Shown one piece after another: positions 17,562-29,900 of a DNA stretch of 64,000 bases (positions are counted from its first letter, which is position 1; each line of letters opens with the position of its first letter). Under the pieces are notes generated by a model. That model saw only the letters and a list, made by a program, of their open reading frames with translations, was not told the DNA's origin and ran no database searches. The stretch comes from Paenibacillus tyrphae (GTDB lineage Bacteria; Bacillota; Bacilli; Paenibacillales; NBRC-103111), in assembly GCF_024158745.1 (NCBI RefSeq), contig NZ_JAMZAW010000011.1, forward strand, positions 186,001 to 250,000, given 5' to 3'. The position numbers and the translations under genes are program-made.

Positions 17562-18089
17562 TTGAGATATTACATTTACGCTTTCATCGTTCTCCTGTTG
17601 GACCAGGCTACCAAATGGCTTATTGTAAGCCGGTTGGAGCTGGGGGAATCGCGATCGGTCATCGGCGAGTTTTTCCAAATTACCTCTCATCGGAACGCTG
17701 GAGCGGCTTTCGGTATTTTGCAAAATCAGCGCTGGTTTTTCCTGGTCATTACCGTTCTTGTAGCGGTTGGGGTGGTCTGGTATTTGCAGAAGACGCGAAA
17801 AGAAGGAAAGAAGCTGCTGCCTTTTGCTCTGAGTTTGCTGCTTGGAGGCGCGCTCGGCAATTTTATCGACCGTGCGCTGTTTGGCGAAGTCGTGGATTTT
17901 CTAGATTTTCACTTCCGTTTCAGTTTCTTCGGCATCCCGGTGGACTATCCGTTCCCGATCTTTAACGTTGCCGATTCCGCTATTGTCGTTGGCGTCGCCT
18001 TGATCTTCGTTGATTCGCTGATCAGCTGGCGCCAAGAATCGAAACAAAATGCTGCCAACAAGCTGGAAAGCGGGGACGCGCAATCATGA
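17562..18089 (+). CDS. lspA: Lipoprotein signal peptidase (signal peptidase II)
   Basis: Membrane aspartyl protease that cleaves the signal peptide of diacylglyceryl-modified prolipoproteins. The 175 residues include four membrane spans and the catalytic aspartates Asp103 (GALGNFIDRA) and Asp138 (FNVADSAI). The conserved TSHRNAGAAFG motif is at about residues 41-51. The start is TTG 17562 after AAGGAG. It overlaps the next gene by ATGA, implying translational coupling. Substrates in this window would include the three lipoproteins at 54-62 kb. Confidence 0.96.
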   Translation: MRYYIYAFIVLLLDQATKWLIVSRLELGESRSVIGEFFQITSHRNAGAAFGILQNQRWFFLVITVLVAVGVVWYLQKTRKEGKKLLPFALSLLLGGALGNFIDRALFGEVVDFLDFHFRFSFFGIPVDYPFPIFNVADSAIVVGVALIFVDSLISWRQESKQNAANKLESGDAQS

Positions 18090-19039
18090 ATGTGACCGAG
18101 CAAGGATGGTCGGAGCAGGATCAGCGCTTCGAATGGACGGCCGAACCGGAAGACGCCGGAGAACGCATCGATAAGTTCATTACGGAAGCGCTGGAGGAAG
18201 AAGTGTCCCGCACGCAAGTGCAGCAGTGGATCAAGGACGGTTGCGTGAAGGTCGACGGCCGCGCGGTGAAGCCGAACTACAAGCTTTCCGAAGGGGATGC
18301 CATGACACTGGTCATGCCCGAGCCGGAAGAGCTGGTGCTTACGCCGGAACCGATTCCGCTGGACGTTGTGTATGAAGATTCCGACGTGATTGTCGTAAAC
18401 AAGCCGCGGGGCATGGTCGTGCACCCGGCGCCAGGACACTACAGCGGAACGCTCGTCAATGCGCTTCTGTATCATTGCAAGGATTTGTCCGGCATTAATG
18501 GCGTCATTCGGCCCGGTATCGTTCATCGTATCGATAAGGATACGTCGGGTCTGCTGATGGCCGCGAAAAACGATCTGGCTCATTCGGGGCTGGCTGCCCA
18601 ACTGAAAGCCCATACGGTCAATCGCAAATATTTTGCTCTTGTGCATGGCAACGTTCCGCACGAGAACGGCACCGTCGATGCGCCGATCGGGCGCGATCCG
18701 AAGGATCGGAAGCTGTATACCGTCACCGAACGGAACAGCAAGCATGCGGTAACGCATTTTCTCGTAGTGGAAAGGTTCGGCGATTACACGTTATTGGAGC
18801 TGAAGCTGGAGACGGGGCGCACGCATCAGATTCGGGTGCATATGAAATTCATCGGACATCCGCTTGTAGGGGATCCGGCTTACGGTCCTTCCAAAAGCAA
18901 GGGGGTCCTGATGGAGGGACAAGCGCTTCACGCGGCCGTGCTCGGTTTCGAGCATCCGCGTTCGGGACAGGAGCTGCAGTTCGAAGCGCCGATTCCGGAC
19001 GATATGCAGCGGGTTCTGGAAGTGCTAAGAACAAGGTAA
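18086..19039 (+). CDS. RluD-family 23S rRNA pseudouridine synthase (YlyB)
   Basis: Converts uridine to pseudouridine in rRNA. Of its 317 residues, an S4 domain lies at about 25-80 (ERIDKFITEALEEEVSRTQVQQWIKDG) and the catalytic domain has the RluA/RluD motif HRIDKDTSGLL with catalytic Asp150. ETGRTHQIRVHMKFIGHPLVGDPAYG is the conserved downstream signature. It starts in the lspA stop (ATGA) exactly as ylyB follows lspA in Bacillus. The precise rRNA positions modified cannot be told from the sequence. Confidence 0.92.
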   Translation: MNVTEQGWSEQDQRFEWTAEPEDAGERIDKFITEALEEEVSRTQVQQWIKDGCVKVDGRAVKPNYKLSEGDAMTLVMPEPEELVLTPEPIPLDVVYEDSDVIVVNKPRGMVVHPAPGHYSGTLVNALLYHCKDLSGINGVIRPGIVHRIDKDTSGLLMAAKNDLAHSGLAAQLKAHTVNRKYFALVHGNVPHENGTVDAPIGRDPKDRKLYTVTERNSKHAVTHFLVVERFGDYTLLELKLETGRTHQIRVHMKFIGHPLVGDPAYGPSKSKGVLMEGQALHAAVLGFEHPRSGQELQFEAPIPDDMQRVLEVLRTR

Positions 19040-19057
19040 GGAACATGGGGGAACGCT

Positions 19058-20221
19058 ATGGAACAGCTTGAGCGCTTCATTAATCCGAGTGTCAAGGAGA
19101 TTCAGATCTCCGGTATCCGGAAAATTTCCAATTTGGTTGCGAATTATAAAGACGCCCTCACGCTGACGATCGGCCAGCCCGATTTTCCGACGCCGGACCA
19201 CATTATGCGTGCGGCCGAGCGGGCCATCGAAGAGCAGCGGACGACCTATACGCCGAATCCGGGTCTACCGGAGCTCCGGCAGGCTGCAGCGGCCTTCATC
19301 GAACGCAAATACGGGCTCAGCTATTCCGGGCTGGAGGAAGTGCTCGTTACCGTAGGCGCGAGTCAGGCGCTGGATATTACGCTTCGCACGATTTTGGAGC
19401 CGGGAAGCGAAGTGATCCTGCCGGGTCCGATTTATCCAGGCTATGAGCCGCTCATTCGCCTGTGCGGCGGCGTGCCGGTTTATGCAGATACCCGCGGCAC
19501 CGGCTTCAAGCTGACGGCCGAAGTGCTGGAGCCGTATCTGACCGATAAAACGCGGTGTGTCATTTTGGCTTATCCGTCCAATCCGACCGGTCGGGTGATG
19601 AGCGCAGAGGAGCTTGCCGATATCGCCCGGCTGCTCGAATCGCGCAAGCTGTTCGTCATTTCCGACGAAATCTACAGCGAGTTGATCTATGACGGGCCTC
19701 ATCGTTCCATTGCCTCCCTGCGTGGGATGCGGGAGCGTACCATCGTCATTAACGGATTGTCGAAATCGCACTCGATGACGGGCTGGCGAATCGGCTTTAC
19801 TTTTGCCCCAGCTTATTTGACGCAGCACATGGTTAAGGTTCACCAGTACAACGTCACTTGTGCAAGCTCCATCAGCCAGTATGCGGCCATCGAAGCGCTG
19901 ACGGCGGGAATCGACGATGCGCTGCCGATGAGAGCCGAATATGTGAAACGGCGGGACTTCGTCTATGACCGGCTCGTCGAGATGGGCTTCGAGCTGGCGA
20001 AGCCGGAGGGAGCGTTTTATTTGTTCCCTTCGATTGAGCGCTTTGGCTTGTCTTCTATGGATTTTGCCATGAAGCTGCTGGACGAGCAGCGGGTAGCCGT
20101 TGTGCCGGGGGATGCGTTCTCTGCGCTTGGGGAAGGCTATATCCGCTTATCGTACGCTTATTCGATGGACGTTTTGGAGCGGGCCATGGAGCGGTTGAAG
20201 GTATTCGTAAGTCGCCTGTAG
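19058..20221 (+). CDS. patA: Aminotransferase A, probable N-acetyl-L,L-diaminopimelate aminotransferase
   Basis: Fold-type I PLP aminotransferase of 387 residues. The PLP lysine is Lys236 in INGLSKSHSMTGWR; YPSNPTG (about 172-178) and SDEIYSELIYDG (about 202-213) are the other cofactor motifs. In Bacillus PatA converts N-acetyl-L-2-amino-6-oxopimelate to N-acetyl-L,L-diaminopimelate. Its neighbours here, dapL and dapH on the opposite strand, are the flanking steps of the same pathway, which supports that assignment over a generic aromatic aminotransferase. RBS GGGGGAA is modest. Confidence 0.88.
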   Translation: MEQLERFINPSVKEIQISGIRKISNLVANYKDALTLTIGQPDFPTPDHIMRAAERAIEEQRTTYTPNPGLPELRQAAAAFIERKYGLSYSGLEEVLVTVGASQALDITLRTILEPGSEVILPGPIYPGYEPLIRLCGGVPVYADTRGTGFKLTAEVLEPYLTDKTRCVILAYPSNPTGRVMSAEELADIARLLESRKLFVISDEIYSELIYDGPHRSIASLRGMRERTIVINGLSKSHSMTGWRIGFTFAPAYLTQHMVKVHQYNVTCASSISQYAAIEALTAGIDDALPMRAEYVKRRDFVYDRLVEMGFELAKPEGAFYLFPSIERFGLSSMDFAMKLLDEQRVAVVPGDAFSALGEGYIRLSYAYSMDVLERAMERLKVFVSRL

Positions 20222-20229
20222 GTAAAAAT

Positions 20230-20282
20230 AAAAGCTTCTCATCCCGTTCTCTGTGACAGAGACGGTGTTGAGAAGCTTTTTT
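20230..20282. terminator. Bidirectional terminator between patA and dapL
   Basis: AAAAGCTTCTCA (20230-20241) pairs with TGAGAAGCTTTT (20269-20280), with T on one side and A on the other, so it can serve both convergent genes. Confidence 0.9.
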
Positions 20283-20283
20283 G

Positions 20284-21432
20284 TTAATGTTCGCTTTTCC
20301 AAGTCAGGAAGCGACTCATTAGGTCGATGGCCAGGTCGATGGCGCGTTCGTCCGGCTCCAGCTTCGCATGATGCAGTCCGTAAGGGGTCCCGACGCCGAG
20401 CCAGAACATGAATCCGGGAATCGCTTCAAGAAAATAACCGAAATCTTCTCCGGTCATGGCTTCGGTACATTCGATCAATTGAAGCGGCGCCGAATGGTTC
20501 GTATCTCGAACCCAGTTCATAAATTGGCCCGTCGCATCCGCTTCGTTAAACACCTGCCGGTAATTGGCCCCGTAATCGATCTCGGCCTTGCAGGCGAAAG
20601 CCGTCTCCATTCCGGTGACGAGCGCCTCGATGCGGGTCTTGACGAGCGACATCGTTTCGGCCGAGAGTGTCCGTATCGTTCCTTCTAGGCGGGCTGTCTC
20701 CGCGATGATATTTTGCTTCGTGCCACCGTCGATTTTGCCGATGGTAATGACCGCCGAATCAAGGGGATTGACATTGCGGGAAATGACGGTTTGCAGTTGT
20801 CCCACAAGCTGGCACGCGGCAATCACCATATCGTTCGCGTTGTGCGGGAAAGCCGCATGTCCGCCTTTGCCCGCGAGGGTGATGAACAGCTCGGACGTAT
20901 TGGCAAACAAGATACCCGGTTTGGTAGCCACGGTGCCTACCGGATATTCCGGCGCGATGTGCAGAGCGAAAATTTCGTCGGGCATCCAGTCCCGGAGCTC
21001 TTCGCATTCGAGCATCGGCTTGGCGCCTCCCGGGCCTTCTTCCGCAGGCTGAAAAATAAAGGTCAGATTATCGCGAATCGGCTGCTGTGCAAAATGAGTC
21101 AGGATACCGAGGCCGATGGACATATGCAGGTCGTGCCCGCAGGCGTGCATAAAGCCGGGATGCTCCGAACGGAAATCGTACCCGGTGTCTTCCGTAATCG
21201 GCAGCCCGTCGATGTCGGCGCGGTAGCCGAACCGGCGTTTGGGTGCGGTTCCTTTCACATTCACGATAATGCCGGTTCGCCAAGTGCGGACTTCGAGCCG
21301 CTCCTGCGGCAAGGTTGCGATGTAATCGAGCAAATACCGCTGGGTCTTAAACTCTTGATACCCGAGCTCCGGGATTTTATGCAAATCTCTGCGAAGTTGT
21401 ACAAAGCGACTCGGGTTAACGGCTACGGACAT
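20284..21432 (-). CDS. dapL: N-acetyldiaminopimelate deacetylase
   Basis: M20-family metallo-amidohydrolase of 382 residues that removes the acetyl group from N-acetyl-L,L-DAP in the acetylase branch of DAP/lysine synthesis. Family features: [18 protein letters not shown] at the N-terminus, [24 protein letters not shown] with metal ligands, [21 protein letters not shown], and the C-terminal [25 protein letters not shown] 21432 follows AAAGGAGGC. dapH lies just upstream on the same strand, so the two form a unit. Confidence 0.94.
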   Translation of the reverse strand: MSVAVNPSRFVQLRRDLHKIPELGYQEFKTQRYLLDYIATLPQERLEVRTWRTGIIVNVKGTAPKRRFGYRADIDGLPITEDTGYDFRSEHPGFMHACGHDLHMSIGLGILTHFAQQPIRDNLTFIFQPAEEGPGGAKPMLECEELRDWMPDEIFALHIAPEYPVGTVATKPGILFANTSELFITLAGKGGHAAFPHNANDMVIAACQLVGQLQTVISRNVNPLDSAVITIGKIDGGTKQNIIAETARLEGTIRTLSAETMSLVKTRIEALVTGMETAFACKAEIDYGANYRQVFNEADATGQFMNWVRDTNHSAPLQLIECTEAMTGEDFGYFLEAIPGFMFWLGVGTPYGLHHAKLEPDERAIDLAIDLMSRFLTWKSEH

Positions 21433-21508
21433 GGTGTCAAATGCCTCCTTTGGTGAGGAATGAAGAGAAAGGCCCGGCGTCTGATCGCCGAGCCTTGAAT
21501 GCGCCGAA

Positions 21509-22222
21509 TTACAGGTTGCGCAGATCTTTCAAAATTTCCGTTTTCGACTTCGTTTTATCGTCTACTTTTTTAATGACGCGGGCAGGGGTACCGGCAACGA
21601 CGCTGAATTCCGGCACGTCTTCCACGACGACTGCGCCTGCAGCGACGACGGAACCTTGTCCGACGCGTACGCCTTCGAGAATAACGGCGTTAGCTCCGAC
21701 GAGCACATCGTCCTCGATCACGACCGGTTGAGCGGAAGGCGGCTCGATCACGCCCGCGAGGACGGCGCCTGCTCCGATGTGGCACATTTTACCGACTTTC
21801 ACGCGTCCGCCGAGAATGGCGTTCATATCGATCATCGTGCCTTCGCCGATGGTTACGCCGATGTTGATCACGGCTCCCATCATGATGATCGCGTTGTCGC
21901 CGATGCCGACCATGTCGCGGATAATCGCGCCCGGTTCGATGCGGGCATTGATATTTTTGAGGTCCAGCAGCGGTACTGCGGAATTGCGGCGGTCATTTTC
22001 CACCACGTAGTCTTCGATTTTGCCGGCTTCTGCGTCCAGCACACTTTTTACTTCCGCCCAATCGCCGAACAGCACGCCGCTCTTGCCGGAGATGAACGCT
22101 TGAATATTGTCTCCGAAGGAGATGGATTCCAGGTCGCCTTTGACGTATACTTTAACCGGAGTCTTTTTCTTGCTTGTTTTAATGAGATTAATGACGTCTT
22201 CTGTATTCATTTCGATCGACAT
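21509..22222 (-). CDS. dapH: Tetrahydrodipicolinate N-acetyltransferase
   Basis: Acetyl-CoA-dependent acetylation of tetrahydrodipicolinate, the entry to the acetylated DAP branch. The 237 residues comprise an N-terminal DapH domain ([17 protein letters not shown]) and a left-handed beta-helix of hexapeptide repeats ([34 protein letters not shown], continuing in register). ATG 22222 is used; AAGGAG lies about 14 nt upstream, a little far. Transcribed from a promoter divergent from the pyr operon. Confidence 0.95.
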   Translation of the reverse strand: MSIEMNTEDVINLIKTSKKKTPVKVYVKGDLESISFGDNIQAFISGKSGVLFGDWAEVKSVLDAEAGKIEDYVVENDRRNSAVPLLDLKNINARIEPGAIIRDMVGIGDNAIIMMGAVINIGVTIGEGTMIDMNAILGGRVKVGKMCHIGAGAVLAGVIEPPSAQPVVIEDDVLVGANAVILEGVRVGQGSVVAAGAVVVEDVPEFSVVAGTPARVIKKVDDKTKSKTEILKDLRNL

Positions 22223-22306
22223 AAATGGGATTCCAGCTCCTTATGTAGTGATACCGTGAACGAAAACGGGCATGATCCGTTGTCCCGAAGATCACGAACT
22301 ACATCT

Positions 22307-22335
22307 TTTATAGCATAAAACGCATGCCCTAGCAA
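22307..22335 (-). promoter_or_regulatory. Promoter of dapH-dapL
   Basis: On the minus strand TTGCTA (22335-22330), 17-bp spacer and TATAAA (22312-22307), with the TGC extension before the -10. Confidence 0.75.
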
Positions 22336-22372
22336 TCCTTGGCCGGTCGAATCGGATGTGATTCGGAGAGTA

Positions 22373-22401
22373 TTGACATCGGGTGCCGAACGTGGCATAA
22401 T
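22373..22401 (+). promoter_or_regulatory. Promoter of the pyr operon
   Basis: Perfect TTGACA (22373-22378), 17-bp spacer, CATAAT (22396-22401). It drives the attenuator leader that follows. Confidence 0.88.
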
Positions 22402-22419
22402 TCTTGTAACTGAATAGCA

Positions 22420-22578
22420 CCTTTAAAATCAGTCCCGTGAGGCTGGCAAGGTGAACGACGAATCGAACGGTCCAAGCGGATGCGCCGACGGCATAGATGC
22501 CGGTTAGGTGCGTCTGTTCCGGTGTAACCTGTTCTGTTTCTGTGTGCGCAAACCTTGCCGATACGGCAAGGTTTTTTT
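22420..22578 (+). promoter_or_regulatory. PyrR-dependent pyr attenuator
   Basis: The leader contains the PyrR anti-antiterminator loop ATCAGTCCCGTGAGGCTGG (within 22420-22451, closed by CCTTT/AAGG), then sequence able to form an antiterminator, then the terminator AACCTTGCCG ATA CGGCAAGGTT followed by a seven-T run (22551-22578). When UMP is plentiful, PyrR stabilises the first hairpin and the terminator forms. With the divergent promoters it explains the 401-bp gap. Confidence 0.93.
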
Positions 22579-22620
22579 ATGGTCAAAATCGCGAAAGCTT
22601 TGGTGAAGGAGGTTGCCTGA

Positions 22621-24110
<1,490 letters not shown>

Positions 24111-24156
24111 ACCGAATCCTAACCTACTACGAAGATGAAACGAAGCGGAGGTTCCC

Positions 24157-25440
24157 ATGGGAATTTGGATATTGAATGCCAGCCTGGCGGCTGGGGGCAA
24201 TGAATTGAAGAAAAAGCACGTGTTCGCGAATGGCGAGCGCATCGAGCAAATCGTCGACGCAGGGGAAGCTTTGCCGGATACGGCCGGACATACGGTTATC
24301 GATGCCCAGGGCAAGCTGCTGGCGCCCGGACTTATCGACATGCACGTACATCTGCGCGAGCCGGGCTTCGAATATAAGGAAGATATTGCGTCGGGTACCC
24401 GCTCCGCGGCGCGCGGCGGATTCACCACAATTGCCTGCATGCCGAACACGCGGCCGGTAATCGATACGGTGGAAACGGTCGAGTACGTGCTGAACAAGGC
24501 TCAAACCGAAGGGATCGTGCGCGTCCTGCCTTACGGCTGCATCACGAAAAACGAACTTGGCCGTGAGCTCACGGACTTCGATGCTTTGAAGGAAGCAGGG
24601 GTCATCGGGTACACGGACGATGGCGTCGGCGTGCAAAGCGCGCAAATGATGAAGGATGCGATGGCTAAAGCGGCCTCGATCGGTATGCCGGTTATTGCGC
24701 ACTGCGAGGACAATACGCTGGTCGAAGGCGCCGCCGTTAGCGAAGGAGCGTTCGCTCGCAAGCATGGACTCAAAGGAATCCCGAACGAATCCGAAGCGAT
24801 TCATGTGGGCCGCGACATTCTGCTCGCCGAAGCGACAGGGGTGCACTACCATGTATGCCACGTCAGCACGGAGCAGTCGGTCCGCCTGATCCGTCAAGCG
24901 AAGCAGATCGGCATTAAAGTGACCGCCGAAGTATGCCCGCACCACCTGCTGCTGTCCGACGAAGACATTCCGGGGATGGATGCAAACTGGAAAATGAACC
25001 CGCCGCTGCGCACCCCGCGCGATGTGCAGGCCTGCATCGAGGGTCTTGTCGACGGCACAATCGACATTGTGGTCACCGACCACGCACCGCACAGCGAGGA
25101 AGAGAAAGCGCGCGGCATGCAGCTTGCTCCGTTCGGCATCGTCGGCTTCGAGACGGCCTTCCCGCTCTTGTATACGAAGTTCGTCGCTACGGGCCAATGG
25201 ACGTTGGAGTTTCTGCTCGATAAAATGACCAAGCTGCCGGCGCAAGTGTTCGGGCTTCCTTGGGGAACGATCGAGGTTGGCAAAGCCGCCGATCTGACGC
25301 TGATCGACCTCGAAACGGAGAAGAAGGTCAACCCGGCGGAATTCCTCTCCAAGGGACGCAACACGCCGTTCACGGGCTGGAGCTTGAAAGGCTGGCCGAC
25401 CCTAACCATCGTCGGCGGCAACGTCGTCTGGTCCGAATAA
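24157..25440 (+). CDS. pyrC: Dihydroorotase
   Basis: Zinc amidohydrolase closing carbamoyl aspartate to dihydroorotate. The 427-residue class I enzyme has the metal motif DMHVHLREPGFEYKEDI (about residues 60-76), the GGFTTIACMPNTRP loop, VIAHCEDNTLV, HYHVCHVSTEQSVRLIR, AEVCPHHLLL and TDHAPHSEEEK with the catalytic Asp. RBS AAGCGGAGG. A 320-bp mosaic repeat region separates it from carA, interrupting an otherwise tight operon. Confidence 0.97.
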   Translation: MGIWILNASLAAGGNELKKKHVFANGERIEQIVDAGEALPDTAGHTVIDAQGKLLAPGLIDMHVHLREPGFEYKEDIASGTRSAARGGFTTIACMPNTRPVIDTVETVEYVLNKAQTEGIVRVLPYGCITKNELGRELTDFDALKEAGVIGYTDDGVGVQSAQMMKDAMAKAASIGMPVIAHCEDNTLVEGAAVSEGAFARKHGLKGIPNESEAIHVGRDILLAEATGVHYHVCHVSTEQSVRLIRQAKQIGIKVTAEVCPHHLLLSDEDIPGMDANWKMNPPLRTPRDVQACIEGLVDGTIDIVVTDHAPHSEEEKARGMQLAPFGIVGFETAFPLLYTKFVATGQWTLEFLLDKMTKLPAQVFGLPWGTIEVGKAADLTLIDLETEKKVNPAEFLSKGRNTPFTGWSLKGWPTLTIVGGNVVWSE

Positions 25441-25486
25441 GAAAAGGCGAGTAGATGCCCGCTGCGAGGGGAACCTACAGTTAGGA

Positions 25487-25735
25487 AAAATAAAGGAACA
25501 AAGTTCCTTATTTATAGAAGTTGAAAGAACAGCTTGATTGGGTCGCACATCGCTGCGCGCAGCACCGTAAAGCGTGTCCGGACGACCGCGGGGCGTTAGC
25601 CTCCGTGCCGTCTGGACAAACGCGATCCCCCGTCGCAGCTCCTTCAAAGCTACATACCCCCTTGTGCGACAACTTGAGGGGTCCAGGGGCAGCGCCCCTG
25701 GGGTCCCCTTTGAAAAGGGGGATTTAGGGGGATTA
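25487..25735. repeat. Mosaic of inverted repeats between pyrC and carA
   Basis: The 320-bp gap holds no credible gene but several hairpins: AATAAAGGAAC/GTTCCTTATTT (25487-25515); GTCGCACA/TGTGCGAC (about 25542-25669) enclosing TGTCCGGACG/CGTCTGGACA (about 25575-25618); CCAGGGGC/GCCCCTGG (25683-25701); and CCCCTTTGAAAAGGGG (25705-25720) followed by GATTTAGGGGGATT. The last block is like dispersed intergenic repeats of other bacteria whose reverse frame reads NPPKSPFSKG. It was probably inserted into the operon; copy number cannot be seen here. Confidence 0.7.
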
Positions 25736-25760
25736 ATACCACATAGGGAGATGACAGCAG

Positions 25761-26936
25761 ATGCAGGCAAGATTGTTGTTGGAAGACGGTACGCTGTTTA
25801 CCGGCAAAGCATTCGGAAGCACCGGCGACTCGGTTGGCGAAGTCGTGTTCAATACAGGCATTACAGGATACCAAGAGGTATTGTCCGATCCGTCCTACTG
25901 CGGCCAGATCGTGACCATGACGTACCCGCTGATCGGAAACTACGGCATCACACGCGACGATTTCGAATCGATTCGCCCGTTCATTCACGGGTTCGTTGTT
26001 CGCGAGCATGAAATGGTGCCCAGCAACTGGAGAGCCGAGTACTCGCTGGACAGCTTGCTTAAAGAATACGGCATTATCGGCATCAGCGGCATTGATACCC
26101 GGATGCTGACCCGCCGCATCCGTCACCATGGCGTCATGAAAGGCATTCTGACCACTTCCGAGAAGCGTGTGGAAGAGCTGTTGGAGCAGCTTAAAGCATC
26201 TCTGCTCATGACCGATCAAGTGTCCCGAGTATCTACGAAAAGCGTATTCAGCGCACCAGGAACGAAAGAGCGCGTTGTGCTCGTCGATTTCGGCTCCAAG
26301 AGCGGCATTTTGCGCGACTTGACCAAGCGCGGCTGCGACGTCGTCGTCGTGCCGCAGGACACGACCGCGGACCAAATCCGCCGGTTGGCACCGGACGGCA
26401 TTCTGCTGTCCAACGGCCCTGGGGACCCGAAAGACGTGCCGCATGCGGCGAAAATGATTGCCGAGCTTCTTGGCGAATTCCCGATCTTCGGCATTTGCCT
26501 TGGCCATCAATTGTTCGCGCTGGCGAGCGGTGCCGATACGGAAAAGCTGAAATTCGGCCATCGCGGCGGCAACCACCCGGTAAAAGACTTGGCTACGGGC
26601 CGCTGCTACATCACATCGCAAAACCATGGCTACACCGTAAATGAAGACTCGATCGCCGGCACGGATTTGGAAGTGACTCATATCAACAACAACGACAAGA
26701 CGATCGAAGGGCTGCGCCACAAAAAATATCCGGCTTTCTCCGTTCAGTATCACCCGGAGGCAGCACCAGGACCGTTCGATTCGAGCTACTTGTTCGATGA
26801 CTTCCTGCAGCTGATCCGCGACCATAAGCAAAACAACCCGCAGCTTCCGCGTCAGGCGCAGATCGCAGCGGCATACAAAGCGGGCAGCACGGCCGTATCT
26901 GCATCGAAAGGGGAGCTCCACTATGCCGAAAAATAA
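25761..26936 (+). CDS. carA: Carbamoyl phosphate synthase small subunit
   Basis: Glutaminase subunit that supplies ammonia for carbamoyl phosphate. The 391 residues comprise an N-terminal small-subunit domain ([27 protein letters not shown]) and a class I amidotransferase with nucleophile Cys246 in [10 protein letters not shown] and the HPEAAPGP histidine/glutamate pair. A C-terminal extension of about 20 residues (ending [11 protein letters not shown]) is slightly longer than usual, and it overlaps carB by 14 bp. RBS GGGAGATG is moderate. The pyrimidine-regulated location marks this as the pyr-type CPSase. Confidence 0.97.
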   Translation: MQARLLLEDGTLFTGKAFGSTGDSVGEVVFNTGITGYQEVLSDPSYCGQIVTMTYPLIGNYGITRDDFESIRPFIHGFVVREHEMVPSNWRAEYSLDSLLKEYGIIGISGIDTRMLTRRIRHHGVMKGILTTSEKRVEELLEQLKASLLMTDQVSRVSTKSVFSAPGTKERVVLVDFGSKSGILRDLTKRGCDVVVVPQDTTADQIRRLAPDGILLSNGPGDPKDVPHAAKMIAELLGEFPIFGICLGHQLFALASGADTEKLKFGHRGGNHPVKDLATGRCYITSQNHGYTVNEDSIAGTDLEVTHINNNDKTIEGLRHKKYPAFSVQYHPEAAPGPFDSSYLFDDFLQLIRDHKQNNPQLPRQAQIAAAYKAGSTAVSASKGELHYAEK

Positions 26937-29900
26937 TAACCTTAAAAAAATTCTCGTGATCGGCTCCGGTCCGATCGTCATCGGACAAGCGGCGGAATTC
27001 GACTATGCCGGTACGCAAGCTTGCCAAGCTCTGAAAGAAGAAGGCTTCGAAGTCGTTTTGATCAACAGCAATCCGGCGACGATCATGACCGACACGAACA
27101 TGGCCGACAAAGTATACATCGAGCCGATTACGCTCGACTTCGTCACCCAAATCATCCGCCAAGAACGTCCGGACGGGTTGCTGCCGACCCTCGGGGGGCA
27201 GACTGGCCTCAATATGGCGGTTGAATTGGCGCGCGCCGGCGTGCTAGAGCGCGAAAACGTGAAGCTGCTCGGTACCCAGCTGACGGCAATCGAAAAAGCG
27301 GAAGACCGCGATTTGTTCCGCGATCTGATGCGCGAATTGGAACAGCCGGTACCGGAGAGCACGATCGTAACGACGGTGCAGGAAGCGCTCGATTTTGCGA
27401 ATGAAATCGGCTATCCGATTATCGTACGTCCGGCGTACACGCTAGGCGGCACGGGGGGCGGCATCTGCGCCACCGAGGAAGAGCTCCTGGAAACTGTTTC
27501 TTCCGGTATTCGTTACAGCCCGATCGGTCAATGTCTGATCGAGAAAAGCATCGCCGGTATGAAGGAAGTTGAATACGAGGTAATGCGCGACGCAAACGAC
27601 AACTGTATCGTCGTGTGCAACATGGAAAACTTCGATCCGGTCGGCGTTCATACGGGCGACAGCATTGTTGTGGCTCCGAGCCAGACGCTGTCGGACCGCG
27701 AATACCAGATGCTGCGTTCCGCATCGCTCAAAATCATCCGCGCCTTGAACATCGAAGGCGGATGCAACGTGCAGTTTGCGCTGGATCCGCACAGCTATCA
27801 ATATTACGTCATCGAAGTGAATCCGCGGGTTAGCCGCTCGTCGGCGCTCGCTTCCAAAGCAACCGGCTACCCGATTGCCAAAATGGCAGCGAAAATCGCG
27901 ATCGGCTATACGCTGGATGAAATCGTCAACCCGGTAACGGGTCAGACGTACGCTTGCTTCGAGCCGACGTTGGACTATATCGTTTCCAAAATCCCGCGCT
28001 GGCCGTTCGATAAATTTACCGCGGCAAACCGCAAGCTCGGCACGCAAATGAAAGCGACGGGCGAAGTCATGGCCATCGGTAGCACATTCGAAGAGTCGAT
28101 TCACAAAGCGGTCCGCTCCCTAGAAATCGGTGTGCACCGCCTGCATTTGAAAGATGCGGAGACATTGGACCAAGAGACGCTTGAGCAGCGGCTTGTGAAG
28201 CCAGACGACGAGCGCATCTTCCTGATCGCCGAAGCGCTCCGCCGCGGATACAGCGTGCAGCAATTACAGGATTTGACCAAGGTAGATTGGTGGTTCTTGC
28301 ACAAGCTCGAAGGCTTGATCGCTTTCGAAGCCGAGCTGCTTGCGCCGGAGCTGAGCGAAGAGTTGCTCCGCGAAGCGAAGCGCAAAGGCTTCACCGACCG
28401 CGCTATTGCCGAGCTGCGCCGTCAGGCTGACAAAGGGTTGAGCTTGACGCAGGAAGCGGACGTTCGCGCATACCGGATTGGCCTGGGACTGAAGCCGGTT
28501 TACAAAATGGTCGATACCTGCGCGGCGGAGTTCGAAGCGACGACGCCTTACTACTATTCGACCTACGAGACGGAAGACGAAGTCAAGGAAACGACGAAGC
28601 AAAAAGTCGTCGTGCTTGGCTCCGGTCCGATCCGGATCGGTCAAGGGATCGAGTTCGACTACTCTACCGTGCATGCGGTATGGGCTATCCAAAAGGCCGG
28701 CTATGAAGCCGTCATTATCAACAACAACCCGGAGACGGTGTCTACGGATTTCAATACATCGGACCGGCTGTACTTCGAGCCGCTGTTCTTCGAGGACGTC
28801 ATGAACGTCATCGAGCGCGAGCAGCCGATCGGCGTTATCGTCCAATTCGGGGGACAAACGGCGATCAACCTCGCGGCACCGCTTGCGAAAGCTGGTGTAC
28901 GCATCCTCGGCACAGATTTGGAGAACATCGACGCGGCCGAGGACCGCAAAAAGTTCGAAGCGCTGCTCCGTCAGCTTGACATCGCACAACCGCCGGGCGG
29001 TACGGTAACCTCGGTGGACGAGGCTGTCGGCATGGCCTCCCGCTTCGGGTATCCGGTGCTTGTTCGTCCGTCGTATGTCCTTGGCGGCCGCGCGATGGAA
29101 ATCGTCTACTCCGACGAAGAATTGCTGAGCTACATGGAATATGCGGTCAAAATCAACCCGGAGCATCCGGTACTCATCGACCGTTACATGCTTGGTAAAG
29201 AAGTCGAAGTCGACGCGATCTGCGACAAAGAAACGGTACTGATCCCAGGCATCATGGAGCACGTGGAGCGGGCTGGCGTTCACTCGGGCGACTCCATCGC
29301 GGTATACCCGCCGCAGACGGTATCCGCCGAGCTGAAGCAAAAAATTATCGACATTACGACCAAAATCGCAAGAGGGCTGCAGGTCGTCGGTCTCGTCAAC
29401 ATCCAGTTCGTCATCTATCAAGACGAAGTGTATGTGATCGAAGTGAATCCGCGCTCCTCGCGTACGGTTCCTTTCCTCAGCAAAGTAACGAAAATTCCAA
29501 TGGCCAACGCCGCAACCCGCGTCATTATGGGCGAAAAGCTGGCCGATATGGGCTACGAAACTGGTTTGTGGCCGGAAGACGATTTCGTATCCGTCAAAGT
29601 ACCGGTCTTCTCCTTCGCGAAGCTGCGCCGTGTCGATACGACGCTCGGACCGGAAATGAAATCGACGGGCGAAGTCATGGGCCGCGACAAAACGTTTGCC
29701 AAAGCGCTGTATAAAGGGCTGATCGGCTCCGGCATGAAAATTCCGCCGACAGGCGCGATCATCGCTACGATTGCCGATAAAGACAAAGCCGAAGCCATTG
29801 ATATTTTCCGCGGCTTCGAAAGATTGGGCTACCGCATCGTCGCTACGGGCGGAACGGCACAGGCTTTGGAGGACGCCGGTCTCCAGGTGAACCGCGTCAA

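Noticed and set aside
25402..25770. 122-codon minus-strand frame reading NPPKSPFSKG
   Set aside because: Arises from the mosaic repeat; this peptide is a known artefact of translating such intergenic repeats. No RBS.
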